Below, in pieces: positions 1-6,365 of a stretch of DNA of 6,422 nt. A program made the translations under genes and the position numbers. Below the pieces are notes generated by a model. It was not told the DNA's origin, did not search any database, and was given only the letters and a program-made list of their open reading frames with translations. Source of the DNA: Pseudobdellovibrionaceae bacterium (lineage in GTDB: Bacteria; Bdellovibrionota; Bdellovibrionia; Bdellovibrionales; UBA1609); contig JAPORL010000175.1 in assembly GCA_026712605.1 (NCBI GenBank), positions 1 through 6,422 of the forward strand, read 5' to 3'. Positions within the stretch are counted from its first letter, which is position 1; each line of letters starts with the position of its first letter.

Positions 1-22
1 TTAGTTTTAAGCAAAAGGGCAA

Positions 23-61
23 GGCTTTAAACCAAAGCCAATTTAGATTTTTTTTTTTTTT
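23..61 (+). terminator. Probable intrinsic terminator of an upstream plus-strand unit
   Basis: GGCTTT (23-28) can pair with AAAGCC (34-39) across a 5-nt loop, and a run of 14 T follows at 48-61. The orientation suits transcription from the left. One reading frame from the window edge ends in TAA at 28-30, so this could be the tail of a gene whose body lies outside the window. An oddity is the 8-nt spacer between stem and T-run; classical terminators have the T-tract directly after the stem. The hairpin and T-run are seen; the function is inferred. Confidence 0.45.
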
Positions 62-187
62 CTTTATTTGTTCTTATCTAAAAATCTTTTTAATTCTCTT
101 ACAGAATTTAATTAAGCTGATTTTAAAAGCCATTTCTTTTGCAATTGGGAATTTGCTTCAACTAGGACGACTTTTTTACTATTTTTC

Positions 188-216
188 TTGAAAAAAGAGA
201 AAAGAAATTTTAGGAT
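188..216 (+). promoter_or_regulatory. Sigma-70-type promoter for tig
   Basis: TTGAAA at 188-193 matches the -35 consensus in 5 of 6 bases. A 17-nt spacer follows, then TAGGAT at 211-216, which matches TATAAT in 4 of 6. Transcription would start near 223, giving an untranslated leader of roughly 27 nt that contains the ribosome binding site. It is the best-spaced pair I found in the 62-249 gap. The rest of that gap is AT-rich with no convincing gene. Confidence 0.55.
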
Positions 217-236
217 ATTGAGCTAAATTAAATAAA

Positions 237-241
237 AAGGA
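237..241 (+). promoter_or_regulatory. Ribosome binding site of tig
   Basis: AAGGA lies 8 nt upstream of the ATG at 250. This fixes the tig start and is the only clear Shine-Dalgarno sequence in the window. The four minus-strand genes have none. Confidence 0.7.
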
Positions 242-249
242 AAAAAATT

Positions 250-1521
250 ATGTCAGCTGTCATTAAAGAAGAAAATGGTTTAAAAAGAAAACTGGAATTT
301 GTTGTTTCTGCTGTTGAAGTTAAAGAATGCTTTTCAAAAAACTATCAGAAAATCCAAAAAAAAGCTAAAATGCCTGGATTTAGACAGGGAAAAATCCCCT
401 TAGAGACAATTAAAAAAACCTATAAGGATGATGTTTATAAAGATGTTATGGATGATTTATTTCGCACTTTCTATCCAAAAGCTTTAAATGAGATAAAAAT
501 CAAACCGGCTGGTCCTCCTACTTTAATTGATTTGAAATTGGAAGAGGGAAAAGAATGTCAATTTTTATTGGAAGTGGAAGTGCATCCTCAAGTGAAGGTG
601 ACAAACTACATGAATTTAGAGTTAAAGAAAAAAGCCATAAAAGTGACAGAAGAGCAAATTAATCAAACACTTGAAAAGATAAGAAACTCTAGCGCGACTT
701 TTGAAGATTCTTTAAAGGAATCTGAGCTTAAGGATTCAGATTTTGCTGTTTTTGATTTATACGCTTTTGATTCTAAAAATAAAAAACTTATGGATTATAA
801 AAATCTTTTATTGGAAATAGGTAAAGATAGGATTGCTAAAGGTTTTGATAAAAAACTTATAGGTTTAAAAAAAGGTGAAGAGAAACAATTTGATTTTACT
901 TTTCCTAAAGAGCAGACTAATTCTCAAATTGCAGGTTTAACTTTGAATATAAAAGTAAAGCTTATAAGCTTTAAAGATAAAAAAATTCCAGAATTAAATG
1001 ATGAGTTAGCAAAGAGGTTTAAGGTTGAAAACCTAAAGGAGTTAAAAGAAAAAATAAAGATAGACTTAAAGGCTAATTTAAAACAAACACAAAAAGACAA
1101 ACTGGAAAATGATTTGATAAAACAGCTTATAGATAAAAATCCAGTTGATCTTCCCGAAGCTTTAATTGAAGATCAAAAACAAAGATTAAAGCAAAATGCT
1201 TTAAAGAGACTAGAAGAGTACAAAATGCCTAAAGCCGAGCAAGAAATTTATTTAAAAAAGCATGATAAAGAGTTTAACAAAGAAGCAAAATCTAGCTTGC
1301 ATATCAGCTATATTATGGATCAATTGATTAAGGATTTAGACATAAAACTCTTTCAAGATGATATAAATAATTCTATTAAAGAGTCTTTTCCCAAAAAAGA
1401 TCCTAAAGAAATGGAAAATCAGCTTAAAAAGGAGCGGTATTGGGATAACTTTTTATTTAATTTAACAAGAAAAAAACTTATTTCTAAATTGATAGCAGAA
1501 TCTAAAATTACAGAGGAATAA
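250..1521 (+). CDS. tig: Trigger factor, ribosome-associated chaperone
   Basis: Trigger factor docks at the ribosomal exit tunnel and shields nascent chains in the cytoplasm. Its FKBP-like domain also has peptidyl-prolyl isomerase activity. At 423 aa the product is close to the usual length (E. coli 432). The N-terminal ribosome-binding domain (about 1-115) carries the signature GFRQGKIP at 43-50. The FKBP-like domain is at about 150-240, with the recognisable GFDKKLIGLKKGE stretch at 198-210. The Lys/Glu-rich helical C-terminal chaperone domain runs from about 245 to the end, and all three domains appear intact. The ATG at 250 is supported by AAGGA 8 nt upstream and by a promoter at 188-216. 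The gene is alone on its strand. No clpP or clpX follows, although that is a frequent arrangement; instead its last 14 bp overlap the convergent protease gene. Confidence 0.97.
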   Translation: MSAVIKEENGLKRKLEFVVSAVEVKECFSKNYQKIQKKAKMPGFRQGKIPLETIKKTYKDDVYKDVMDDLFRTFYPKALNEIKIKPAGPPTLIDLKLEEGKECQFLLEVEVHPQVKVTNYMNLELKKKAIKVTEEQINQTLEKIRNSSATFEDSLKESELKDSDFAVFDLYAFDSKNKKLMDYKNLLLEIGKDRIAKGFDKKLIGLKKGEEKQFDFTFPKEQTNSQIAGLTLNIKVKLISFKDKKIPELNDELAKRFKVENLKELKEKIKIDLKANLKQTQKDKLENDLIKQLIDKNPVDLPEALIEDQKQRLKQNALKRLEEYKMPKAEQEIYLKKHDKEFNKEAKSSLHISYIMDQLIKDLDIKLFQDDINNSIKESFPKKDPKEMENQLKKERYWDNFLFNLTRKKLISKLIAESKITEE

Positions 1522-2653
1522 GACCTTTTAAAATTTCAAAGGCTTTTACGATTTCTCGATCTTCAAGGAGTTTAGAGTTTTTACTTAACTCTTTTTTTTC
1601 TTTTTTTATTATTATATCTGGAGTTATTCCTTTGTTATGAATCAACTCTCCTGAAGGCGTTTTGTATTCCCCTACTGTGAGCTTTAGAGCATGATTATTT
1701 TTTAGAGGAAAGATATTTTGTATAGAGCCCTTTCCAAAAGTTTTTCTGCCTATTAGTGTTGCTCTTTTATGATCTTTTAAAGCTCCTGCAAGAATTTCAC
1801 TTGAGCTGGCTGAAAATTCATCAATTAAAACAACTATTGGAAAAGTCTCTAAAGTATCTGAATAGTGGGCTTTAAACTCTTTAACTTTATTTTCTGTTTT
1901 GATTTTATAGCTGGCAATTATACCTTCATCTAAAAAAAGATCAGCAACTTTAACAGCTTGATCAAAAATCCCTCCTGGGTTTTCTCTAAGATCTAAAAGA
2001 AGAGCTTTGATTTTTTTATTTTTTATAGATTTATTTATTTCAAATAAAGTTTTTGAGGAAAAATAATAAACTCTCAGATAAAAAAAACCATTTTTTATTT
2101 CTTGAAATTTAACAGATTTTATTTTTAAAGACTCTGGGCGAATTTTTAAATTAAAAATTTTGTTCTCTTCACTTCTTAAAATTTGTATATTGTAGATTCT
2201 ATTTTTTTTGAAGATTTTTCTAAACTTATTTAAGCTTATATTTTTTGTAAGTTCGTTATCAATTTTTAAAATTTTATCTCCCGTTTTAAATCCAGCTTTT
2301 TTTGCTGGGGAGTTGTTTAAAACAGATAAAACAATTAAAAAATGATCTTTTTTTTCTACTTCAATGCCTAATCCGTAGAATTGACCAGTGGCTTCTTCTT
2401 TTAAATTTTGTAAATCTTCTGGCAGTAAAAACTGAGAATGAGGATCTAGAGTATTGAGCATTCCTTTAATAGCTCCTGAAATAAGATTTTTAAACTCAAT
2501 GTTTTTAAAATAATTTACTTTTATAGTGGTTAAAGCTTGAGCAAAAATTTCTACATGGGAATAACGATCGGCTAAAGTAAAAAAGCTAAATCCTAAAATA
2601 ATCACTAAACTTATTTTTTTAAATAGAGATAATTTGACTTTAGAGCTTTTCAT
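1508..2653 (-). CDS. S41-family C-terminal processing peptidase with PDZ domain (CtpA/Prc type)
   Basis: This is a serine protease of the tail-specific/CtpA family. Such enzymes act outside the cytoplasmic membrane and clip proteins recognised by their C-termini. A basic start and a hydrophobic segment (about 12-27, possible cleavage after A28) indicate export or membrane anchoring. The PDZ domain spans about 92-165 and begins with the carboxylate-loop motif YGLGI (93-97). The protease domain contains DLRENPGG (221-228), SASSSE (281-286) and TFGKGSIQ (305-312). By alignment with the family, the catalytic set is Ser283, Lys308 and Gln312, with the usual 25-residue Ser-Lys spacing, so the enzyme should be active. 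At 381 aa it is somewhat short for the family, mostly at the C-terminus. The ATG is preceded by 27 bp of pure A/T without a Shine-Dalgarno. That gap separates it from the response regulator gene, so co-transcription is likely. No strong terminator was seen after its stop. Confidence 0.95.
   Translation of the reverse strand: MKSSKVKLSLFKKISLVIILGFSFFTLADRYSHVEIFAQALTTIKVNYFKNIEFKNLISGAIKGMLNTLDPHSQFLLPEDLQNLKEEATGQFYGLGIEVEKKDHFLIVLSVLNNSPAKKAGFKTGDKILKIDNELTKNISLNKFRKIFKKNRIYNIQILRSEENKIFNLKIRPESLKIKSVKFQEIKNGFFYLRVYYFSSKTLFEINKSIKNKKIKALLLDLRENPGGIFDQAVKVADLFLDEGIIASYKIKTENKVKEFKAHYSDTLETFPIVVLIDEFSASSSEILAGALKDHKRATLIGRKTFGKGSIQNIFPLKNNHALKLTVGEYKTPSGELIHNKGITPDIIIKKEKKELSKNSKLLEDREIVKAFEILKGLIPL
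1574..1599 (+). terminator. Candidate terminator of tig, inside the convergent protease gene
   Basis: On the plus strand AGAGTT (1574-1579) pairs with AACTCT (1587-1592) over a 7-nt loop. A T-tract runs to 1599, and after a single C seven more T follow. It lies 53 nt past the tig stop and is oriented to end the tig transcript. The same bases encode a Lys-rich stretch near the C-terminus of the minus-strand protease, so the T-tract may simply reflect Lys codons. The stem has only two G-C pairs. The structure is seen; its activity is inferred. Confidence 0.4.
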
Positions 2654-2680
2654 ATTAAAAATTTATTATAAAATAAAAAA

Positions 2681-4063
2681 TCAGAGGATATCATCGTAGG
2701 ACATTTGTAGCCCCTTTTTCTTAATTTTTTCAAGCAAAGTGGTTCGGTTTAAATTAAGAAGCAAAGCGGCTCGTCTTTTATTCCAATTTGTTTTTTTAAG
2801 CGCTTTTAAAAGTAAAGAGTTTTCATAATTAGTGATAGCTTTATTAAAATCTAAACCTTGTTTTGGAATTTCTATAGACTCTAAGGGGCTAACAATCGGC
2901 TTTTTATTTAAATATTTTTCAGGAAGATCGGATTCTTGAATTTCTCCTGTTTCTTTAAAAACACATAGCCTTTCTATTAGATTTTCCAACTCACGAATGT
3001 TGCCAGGCCATTTATAGTGACATAAATTATTAAGAGCTGTTTCAGACATATTAATTTTATTTTTACTTAATTTTTTTAAAAAGTGTTGGACTAAAAGAGG
3101 GATATCTTCTTTTCTTTCTCTTAAAGGCGCTATTCGTATGGGAATAATATTTAAACGGTAATACAGGTCTTTTCTAAACAAACCTTTTTCAATAGCTTTT
3201 TCTAAATCAATATTAGTGGCAGATATAATTCGGGCATTAGTGGATACGCTTTCCACACTTCCTATAGGTCTAAAAGTTTTTTCTTGTAAAACTCTTAAGA
3301 GCTTAACTTGAAGACTTAAATCCATTGTGCCTATTTCATCTAAAAAAAGAGTTCCATCTTGAGAGGCTGAAAAATAACCTCTGTGGTGATTAACCGCCCC
3401 AGTAAAAGAGCCTTTGACATGTCCAAAAAATTCACTTTCTAAAAGCTCTTTTGGAATAGCTCCACAGTTAACGCTGATAAAAGGGCGATCGCTATCTTGA
3501 CTACAGTGAATACTTCGGGCAACAAGCTCTTTTCCTGTTCCACTTTCACCAGTAATTAAAATGTTAGAAGAGCACTTTGCGACTTTGTGCATCCATTCTG
3601 TTAGCTCCACAATTAAAGAGCTTTGACCTATAATTTGTTTAAAGTGAAATTGTTTTTTTATATTACTTTTTAAATTTTTGTTTTGTTCGATAAGCTCTTT
3701 TTGTTTTAAGGCTTTTTGGACTAAATTTATAAGAGCTGAAGATTCAAAAGGTTTAGGGATAAAATAAAAAATTCCTTGGTTAATGGCTTGCGCAATTGTA
3801 ATATGAATGGAGTGTTCTCCTGTGATTAAGATAGACTGCATATTGGGATGTTTATTTTTTAATTCTGAGATGAGATCAGTTCCTTTTCCATCATTCAAAT
3901 TCAAATCAACAATAGCTAAATCTAATTTTAAATTAGGATCTAATTCTTTTGTGTCTTTAAAACCATAAGTCGTAACAATTTTATATTTAGGATTATCTAA
4001 AGTTCTTTTTATCCCAAGTCTTAAAGAAGAATCATCATCTACAATTAAAATATTTCTAAGCAT
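2681..4063 (-). CDS. NtrC-family sigma-54-dependent response regulator
   Basis: This is a cytoplasmic transcription activator that, when phosphorylated, oligomerises and uses ATP to open sigma-54 RNA polymerase promoters. The receiver domain (about 1-120) has acidic residues D9-D11, phosphoacceptor D53, T81 and K104 of the IPKP motif. The AAA+ domain (about 142-375) has Walker A GESGTGKE (172-179), the sigma-54 contact loop GSFTGA (218-223, a variant of GAFTGA), Walker B LFLDE (239-243), candidate arginine fingers R297/R303 and sensor II WPGNIREL (352-359). A Fis-like helix-turn-helix follows at about 425-450, including NRTTL. The 460-aa length is normal and every key residue is present. The ATG puts the first receiver strand right at the N-terminus, as expected, although no Shine-Dalgarno precedes it. 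It lies 64 bp after the sensor-like gene and 27 bp before the protease gene. The target promoters are unknown; I found no sigma-54 site in this window. Confidence 0.96.
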   Translation of the reverse strand: MLRNILIVDDDSSLRLGIKRTLDNPKYKIVTTYGFKDTKELDPNLKLDLAIVDLNLNDGKGTDLISELKNKHPNMQSILITGEHSIHITIAQAINQGIFYFIPKPFESSALINLVQKALKQKELIEQNKNLKSNIKKQFHFKQIIGQSSLIVELTEWMHKVAKCSSNILITGESGTGKELVARSIHCSQDSDRPFISVNCGAIPKELLESEFFGHVKGSFTGAVNHHRGYFSASQDGTLFLDEIGTMDLSLQVKLLRVLQEKTFRPIGSVESVSTNARIISATNIDLEKAIEKGLFRKDLYYRLNIIPIRIAPLRERKEDIPLLVQHFLKKLSKNKINMSETALNNLCHYKWPGNIRELENLIERLCVFKETGEIQESDLPEKYLNKKPIVSPLESIEIPKQGLDFNKAITNYENSLLLKALKKTNWNKRRAALLLNLNRTTLLEKIKKKGLQMSYDDIL

Positions 4064-4108
4064 GTTTTTTAGGATACTTTATATATTTTTTAAAGGTGTT
4101 TTTTCTTT

Positions 4109-4135
4109 AAAAAACTAGACTTAAAAATTAAGACT
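4109..4135 (-). terminator. Weak hairpin with T-tract between sensor-like and regulator genes
   Basis: Reading the minus strand, a 7-bp stem with one T-T mismatch (4117-4124 against 4128-4135) encloses a 3-nt loop. It is followed after AG by six T (4114-4109). It overlaps the stop codon of the sensor-like gene. It could attenuate read-through into the regulator gene, but it is almost all A/T and may be chance in such DNA. Confidence 0.22.
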
Positions 4136-5093
4136 GGTCTAAAACCCTAGGCTTTTTTTTAGAAGCTAATAGGAGGCTTTGGACAACTTGATGACATGTG
4201 TTCATAGCTTTTTGCATGTCTTTTAATGATTTTGTTATGAAATGTTGATTTTGAGGGACTGATCTTTCAATCACAGAAAGCAAGGCTTTTATTCCTGCTA
4301 TAGGATTATTAAGTTCATGAGCTAAACTGCCTTTAATTAAGCCCAGCTCTTGCTCTTTAGCCTGATGAGCTAAAAGAGATTCCATTTTCATTTCTTCGGT
4401 CACATTGTTTATTAAAAACAGAAAAGCTTTGGAACTTTCTTTTTTTAAATAAAGAGTTTTAAAAGAAACTTCCCAATATATTTTTTCCTTATTTATTTCT
4501 CCTTGAGCTAGAAAAGATCCTTCTTTTTCTATCAATTCTGGTTTATCTATAAAAAAAGGAAAAATATTAAAAATATTTTCATGAGTGCATTCGTTTTTAT
4601 TTTTTTTAAAGAGTTTTTGAAAAGCCTGATTGGATCGGATGATCTTAAAATCTTTATCTGTAATACAAAAAGCTTGGGAAAAAGAATCAAAAGTGTTTAC
4701 CCATTGTTTTTTAATATGAGATAAATTTTCCTTATTTTCTATAGAGAAAAGAATAGAGCTAATAAAAGAGCTGACTTTTTTTAAGAAATTTTTCTTCCTC
4801 TGTGTCAATTTTTGAGAAGAGTAAAAAATAATCTCTCCATAGTTTTTAGTTTTAAAAATAAGTGGGATAGTATATTGAAAAGGCCAGTTCTTTTTTTCTT
4901 TTATTAAAAACTTTTTTTTTAACCAATGAGCTTTAAAATTCCAATCAATAGCCTGAACTTCGCATATTTTTAAAAACTGAGAGCTTTTTAATTGTAATAA
5001 ATCTTCTAGATCATATAAATTGTTTATAAACAATAGAGCAGAGTATAAGTTCTCTTTATTTGGATTATTTTTTAAAGTAGATTTTGTATTCAT
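4128..5093 (-). CDS. GAF-like/PAS protein with histidine phosphoacceptor (HisKA) domain but no ATPase domain
   Basis: This is a soluble signalling protein related to NtrB-like sensor kinases; no membrane segment is visible. Residues about 15-118 look GAF-like, weakly supported by a PLIF...GEIIF core and a closing helix. Residues about 128-235 form a PAS domain (FCITDKDFKIIRSNQAF at 142-158). The HisKA helices follow at about 247-312, with the H-box LAHELNNP and acceptor His259. E260-N263 fits the ExxN phosphatase motif of this family. The protein ends at residue 321, just after the second helix. No N, G1 or G2 box exists, so it cannot bind ATP and autophosphorylate in the standard way. Both alternative frames after the A8 tract near the end (4153-4160) stop within a few codons, so no ATPase domain is hidden by a frameshift. 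It may dephosphorylate, or relay phosphate to, the regulator encoded next to it. The start lacks a Shine-Dalgarno. Confidence 0.85.
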   Translation of the reverse strand: MNTKSTLKNNPNKENLYSALLFINNLYDLEDLLQLKSSQFLKICEVQAIDWNFKAHWLKKKFLIKEKKNWPFQYTIPLIFKTKNYGEIIFYSSQKLTQRKKNFLKKVSSFISSILFSIENKENLSHIKKQWVNTFDSFSQAFCITDKDFKIIRSNQAFQKLFKKNKNECTHENIFNIFPFFIDKPELIEKEGSFLAQGEINKEKIYWEVSFKTLYLKKESSKAFLFLINNVTEEMKMESLLAHQAKEQELGLIKGSLAHELNNPIAGIKALLSVIERSVPQNQHFITKSLKDMQKAMNTCHQVVQSLLLASKKKPRVLDQS

Positions 5094-5267
5094 TTTATAT
5101 TTAGTTTTTTTAAGCTTAACTTTTAAAGCAGATAGCTTCTTAAAGTATCTATTTTTAATTTATATTAAAAATTTTTTATAAAAAATTTTTTATTTTAAAT
5201 TAGTGCTTTATACCTGATTTATCTAAGTCTTAATAAATTGTAAGTGTAATATTTTTATCAGAAGTTT
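5094..5267 (-). promoter_or_regulatory. AT-rich upstream region of the sensor-like gene, candidate -10
   Basis: This 174-bp gap precedes the sensor-like gene. On the minus strand TATAAA (plus coordinates 5207-5212) is a reasonable -10, but no good -35 sits at the right distance; the best is TTATTA with an 18-nt spacer. A second weak option is TTACAA-16-TAAATC slightly upstream. The gap is long enough for the gene to have its own promoter rather than rely on the lipoprotein gene promoter. No sigma-54 -24/-12 pattern and no clear terminator for the lipoprotein gene were seen. Confidence 0.3.
5167..5193. repeat. Tandem A-tract/T-tract repeat, possible curved DNA or UP-like element
   Basis: Two adjacent copies of the pattern A5-6 T6 AT occupy 5167-5179 and 5180-5193, so the segment is both a direct repeat of about 13-14 bp and nearly self-complementary. 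In-phase A-tracts of this kind bend DNA and can stimulate promoters. Here the repeat lies about 75-125 bp upstream of the sensor-like start codon, downstream of the candidate -10. Its role is unknown. Confidence 0.35.
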
Positions 5268-6137
5268 TTATAGTCGGGTAAAAGTTTTTTGAAAGTCTTT
5301 TCTAGCTTTTTTTCTGGTGAAAATACATTTATCGTATTTGAAGCCTTCAAAAAGCCAACTCCAAAATCCACTTTCTTGATAAGGGTTAAAGGTGTCAGAA
5401 AAACTTAAAACTTCTAACTGTGGCTTTTTTATATTTAAAAGAGAATTTATATTTTGAATGTAAGGGCCTTCTAGTTTTATCTCTTCTTTTCCCGCCTTTT
5501 CTTTTATAATGAGAGATAACTGATAGAGCTCTTCTTTATTAAAGTTAGCTAGGCGAATAGAAGGGGCTGGGATAGGACTATAATAGAGCTTATCTGTTGA
5601 TTGATTTACTTTTTCCTCCGGCTCAAAAAAATTCTGCCAGTTGATATTTCCTTTGTTATCTAGCTGATAGTTGACCTTAAAATGAGGTTCTACCAAATAG
5701 GAGCTTACGAACTCACCTCTTATAGTTTCTTTTGTTGTTCTATTCATCATCTCTAGGGCTAAAGAAAATTGAGCTTGAGGCCATAAAGATTCTATTTTTA
5801 TTTCCATCAAATCAATCGCTATTCCTTGTGGCTCATTAAGACCTAGCCATCCTACTCTGAGATTAGCCAGTATTAGAGCTTTTAGATCGGATTCTGATTT
5901 TTCAAATAGGACATAAGATTGTCTAGCAAATTCAGAATCATAATCTAAATCTGAACAAAGATGATTAAAATTGAGGACAGAATCTTTATTAAACACTCTA
6001 AAGTTTTTTAAAATATCACAACTTGTTTCATTTAAACTTTTACAGTTATTGGAGCAAGAAAAGGAAGAGAGTAAAAGAGTATAAAAAATAATAATATATT
6101 TTTTAAATTTAATTTTCATTATATCTTTTGATTTCAT
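5268..6137 (-). CDS. Putative exported lipoprotein of unknown function
   Basis: I do not recognise the family. The N-terminus is basic and followed by a hydrophobic stretch (about 14-27) ending in SSFSC, with Cys28 as a candidate lipid-attachment residue. The box is not canonical (Ser-Phe-Ser before Cys), so a plain signal peptide is possible. Ser follows Cys28, which in enterobacterial rules would favour the outer membrane. Four more Cys occur (32, 40, 61, 271); those near the N-terminus could form disulfides. The rest is a mixed soluble-type sequence of 289 aa with no repeats and no transmembrane segment. The middle has a Pro-rich turn (SPIPAPS, 187-193), and the C-terminus is basic with an aromatic patch (FWSWLF, 258-263). 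The start is uncertain: an in-frame ATG at 6119 (Met7) gives a shorter, more typical signal peptide and has a weak AAAAGA upstream. A strong promoter lies just upstream. Confidence 0.8.
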   Translation of the reverse strand: MKSKDIMKIKFKKYIIIFYTLLLSSFSCSNNCKSLNETSCDILKNFRVFNKDSVLNFNHLCSDLDYDSEFARQSYVLFEKSESDLKALILANLRVGWLGLNEPQGIAIDLMEIKIESLWPQAQFSLALEMMNRTTKETIRGEFVSSYLVEPHFKVNYQLDNKGNINWQNFFEPEEKVNQSTDKLYYSPIPAPSIRLANFNKEELYQLSLIIKEKAGKEEIKLEGPYIQNINSLLNIKKPQLEVLSFSDTFNPYQESGFWSWLFEGFKYDKCIFTRKKARKDFQKTFTRL

Positions 6138-6155
6138 TTTTTGTATTTAAAAGCT

Positions 6156-6167
6156 ATAGATGTCTAT
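6156..6167. promoter_or_regulatory. Short dyad over the predicted transcription start of the lipoprotein gene
   Basis: ATAGA-TG-TCTAT is a perfect 5-bp inverted repeat around two bases. It overlaps the end of the -10 and the predicted start point, a position where a repressor would block transcription. The arms are short and AT-rich, so chance is a real possibility. Confidence 0.2.
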
Positions 6168-6193
6168 TTTATTTTAAGCTTTCTTTTTGTCAA
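6166..6193 (-). promoter_or_regulatory. Sigma-70-type promoter of the lipoprotein gene
   Basis: On the minus strand a perfect -35 TTGACA (6193-6188) is followed after 16 nt by TAAAAT (6171-6166), which matches the -10 in 5 of 6 bases. The predicted start is near 6159, leaving a leader of about 22 nt to the ATG at 6137 or 40 nt to the one at 6119. This is the strongest promoter match in the window. Confidence 0.65.
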
Positions 6194-6365
6194 ATAAAAG
6201 GATATTACTTTTAAAAGGCTTAATTTAGTTTTTAATATAGATGAGGAGATTTTTTCCGACTCTCTTTAAAAATTTCACTTTCTGGAAAAATAATCTAAAA
6301 GCTTTCACTTGAAACAAAATCTAAAAAAAACCGTATTTACTAACTTATTCAACTCTTCTTCTCTT
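6194..6365. other. Intergenic DNA with no supported feature
   Basis: AT-rich sequence between the possible gene tail at the right edge and the lipoprotein promoter. It contains a CTTTTAAAAG palindrome (6208-6217) and an A8 run near 6322-6330. No convincing gene, terminator or RNA structure was found. Confidence 0.4.

Noticed and set aside
3..191. A 62-codon open plus-strand frame at the left edge, rich in Phe, Leu and Ile
   Set aside because: It has no ATG in the window, runs through the hairpin and the 14-T tract, and overlaps the tig -35. T-rich DNA lacks stop codons in the T-rich strand, so such hydrophobic frames arise by chance. A gene tail from outside cannot be fully excluded.
171..197. 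CTTTTTT/AAAAAAG inverted repeat upstream of tig
   Set aside because: It is upstream of the predicted transcription start, nearly all A/T with a 13-nt loop, and expected by chance in this DNA.
4128..4165. Frameshift at the A8 tract (4153-4160) hiding a kinase ATPase domain
   Set aside because: Both alternative frames meet a stop within a few codons, and only 64 bp remain before the regulator gene.
6241..6312. Small plus-strand frame of 23 codons starting at ATG 6241
   Set aside because: There is no ribosome binding site, promoter or other support, and it is too short to separate from chance.
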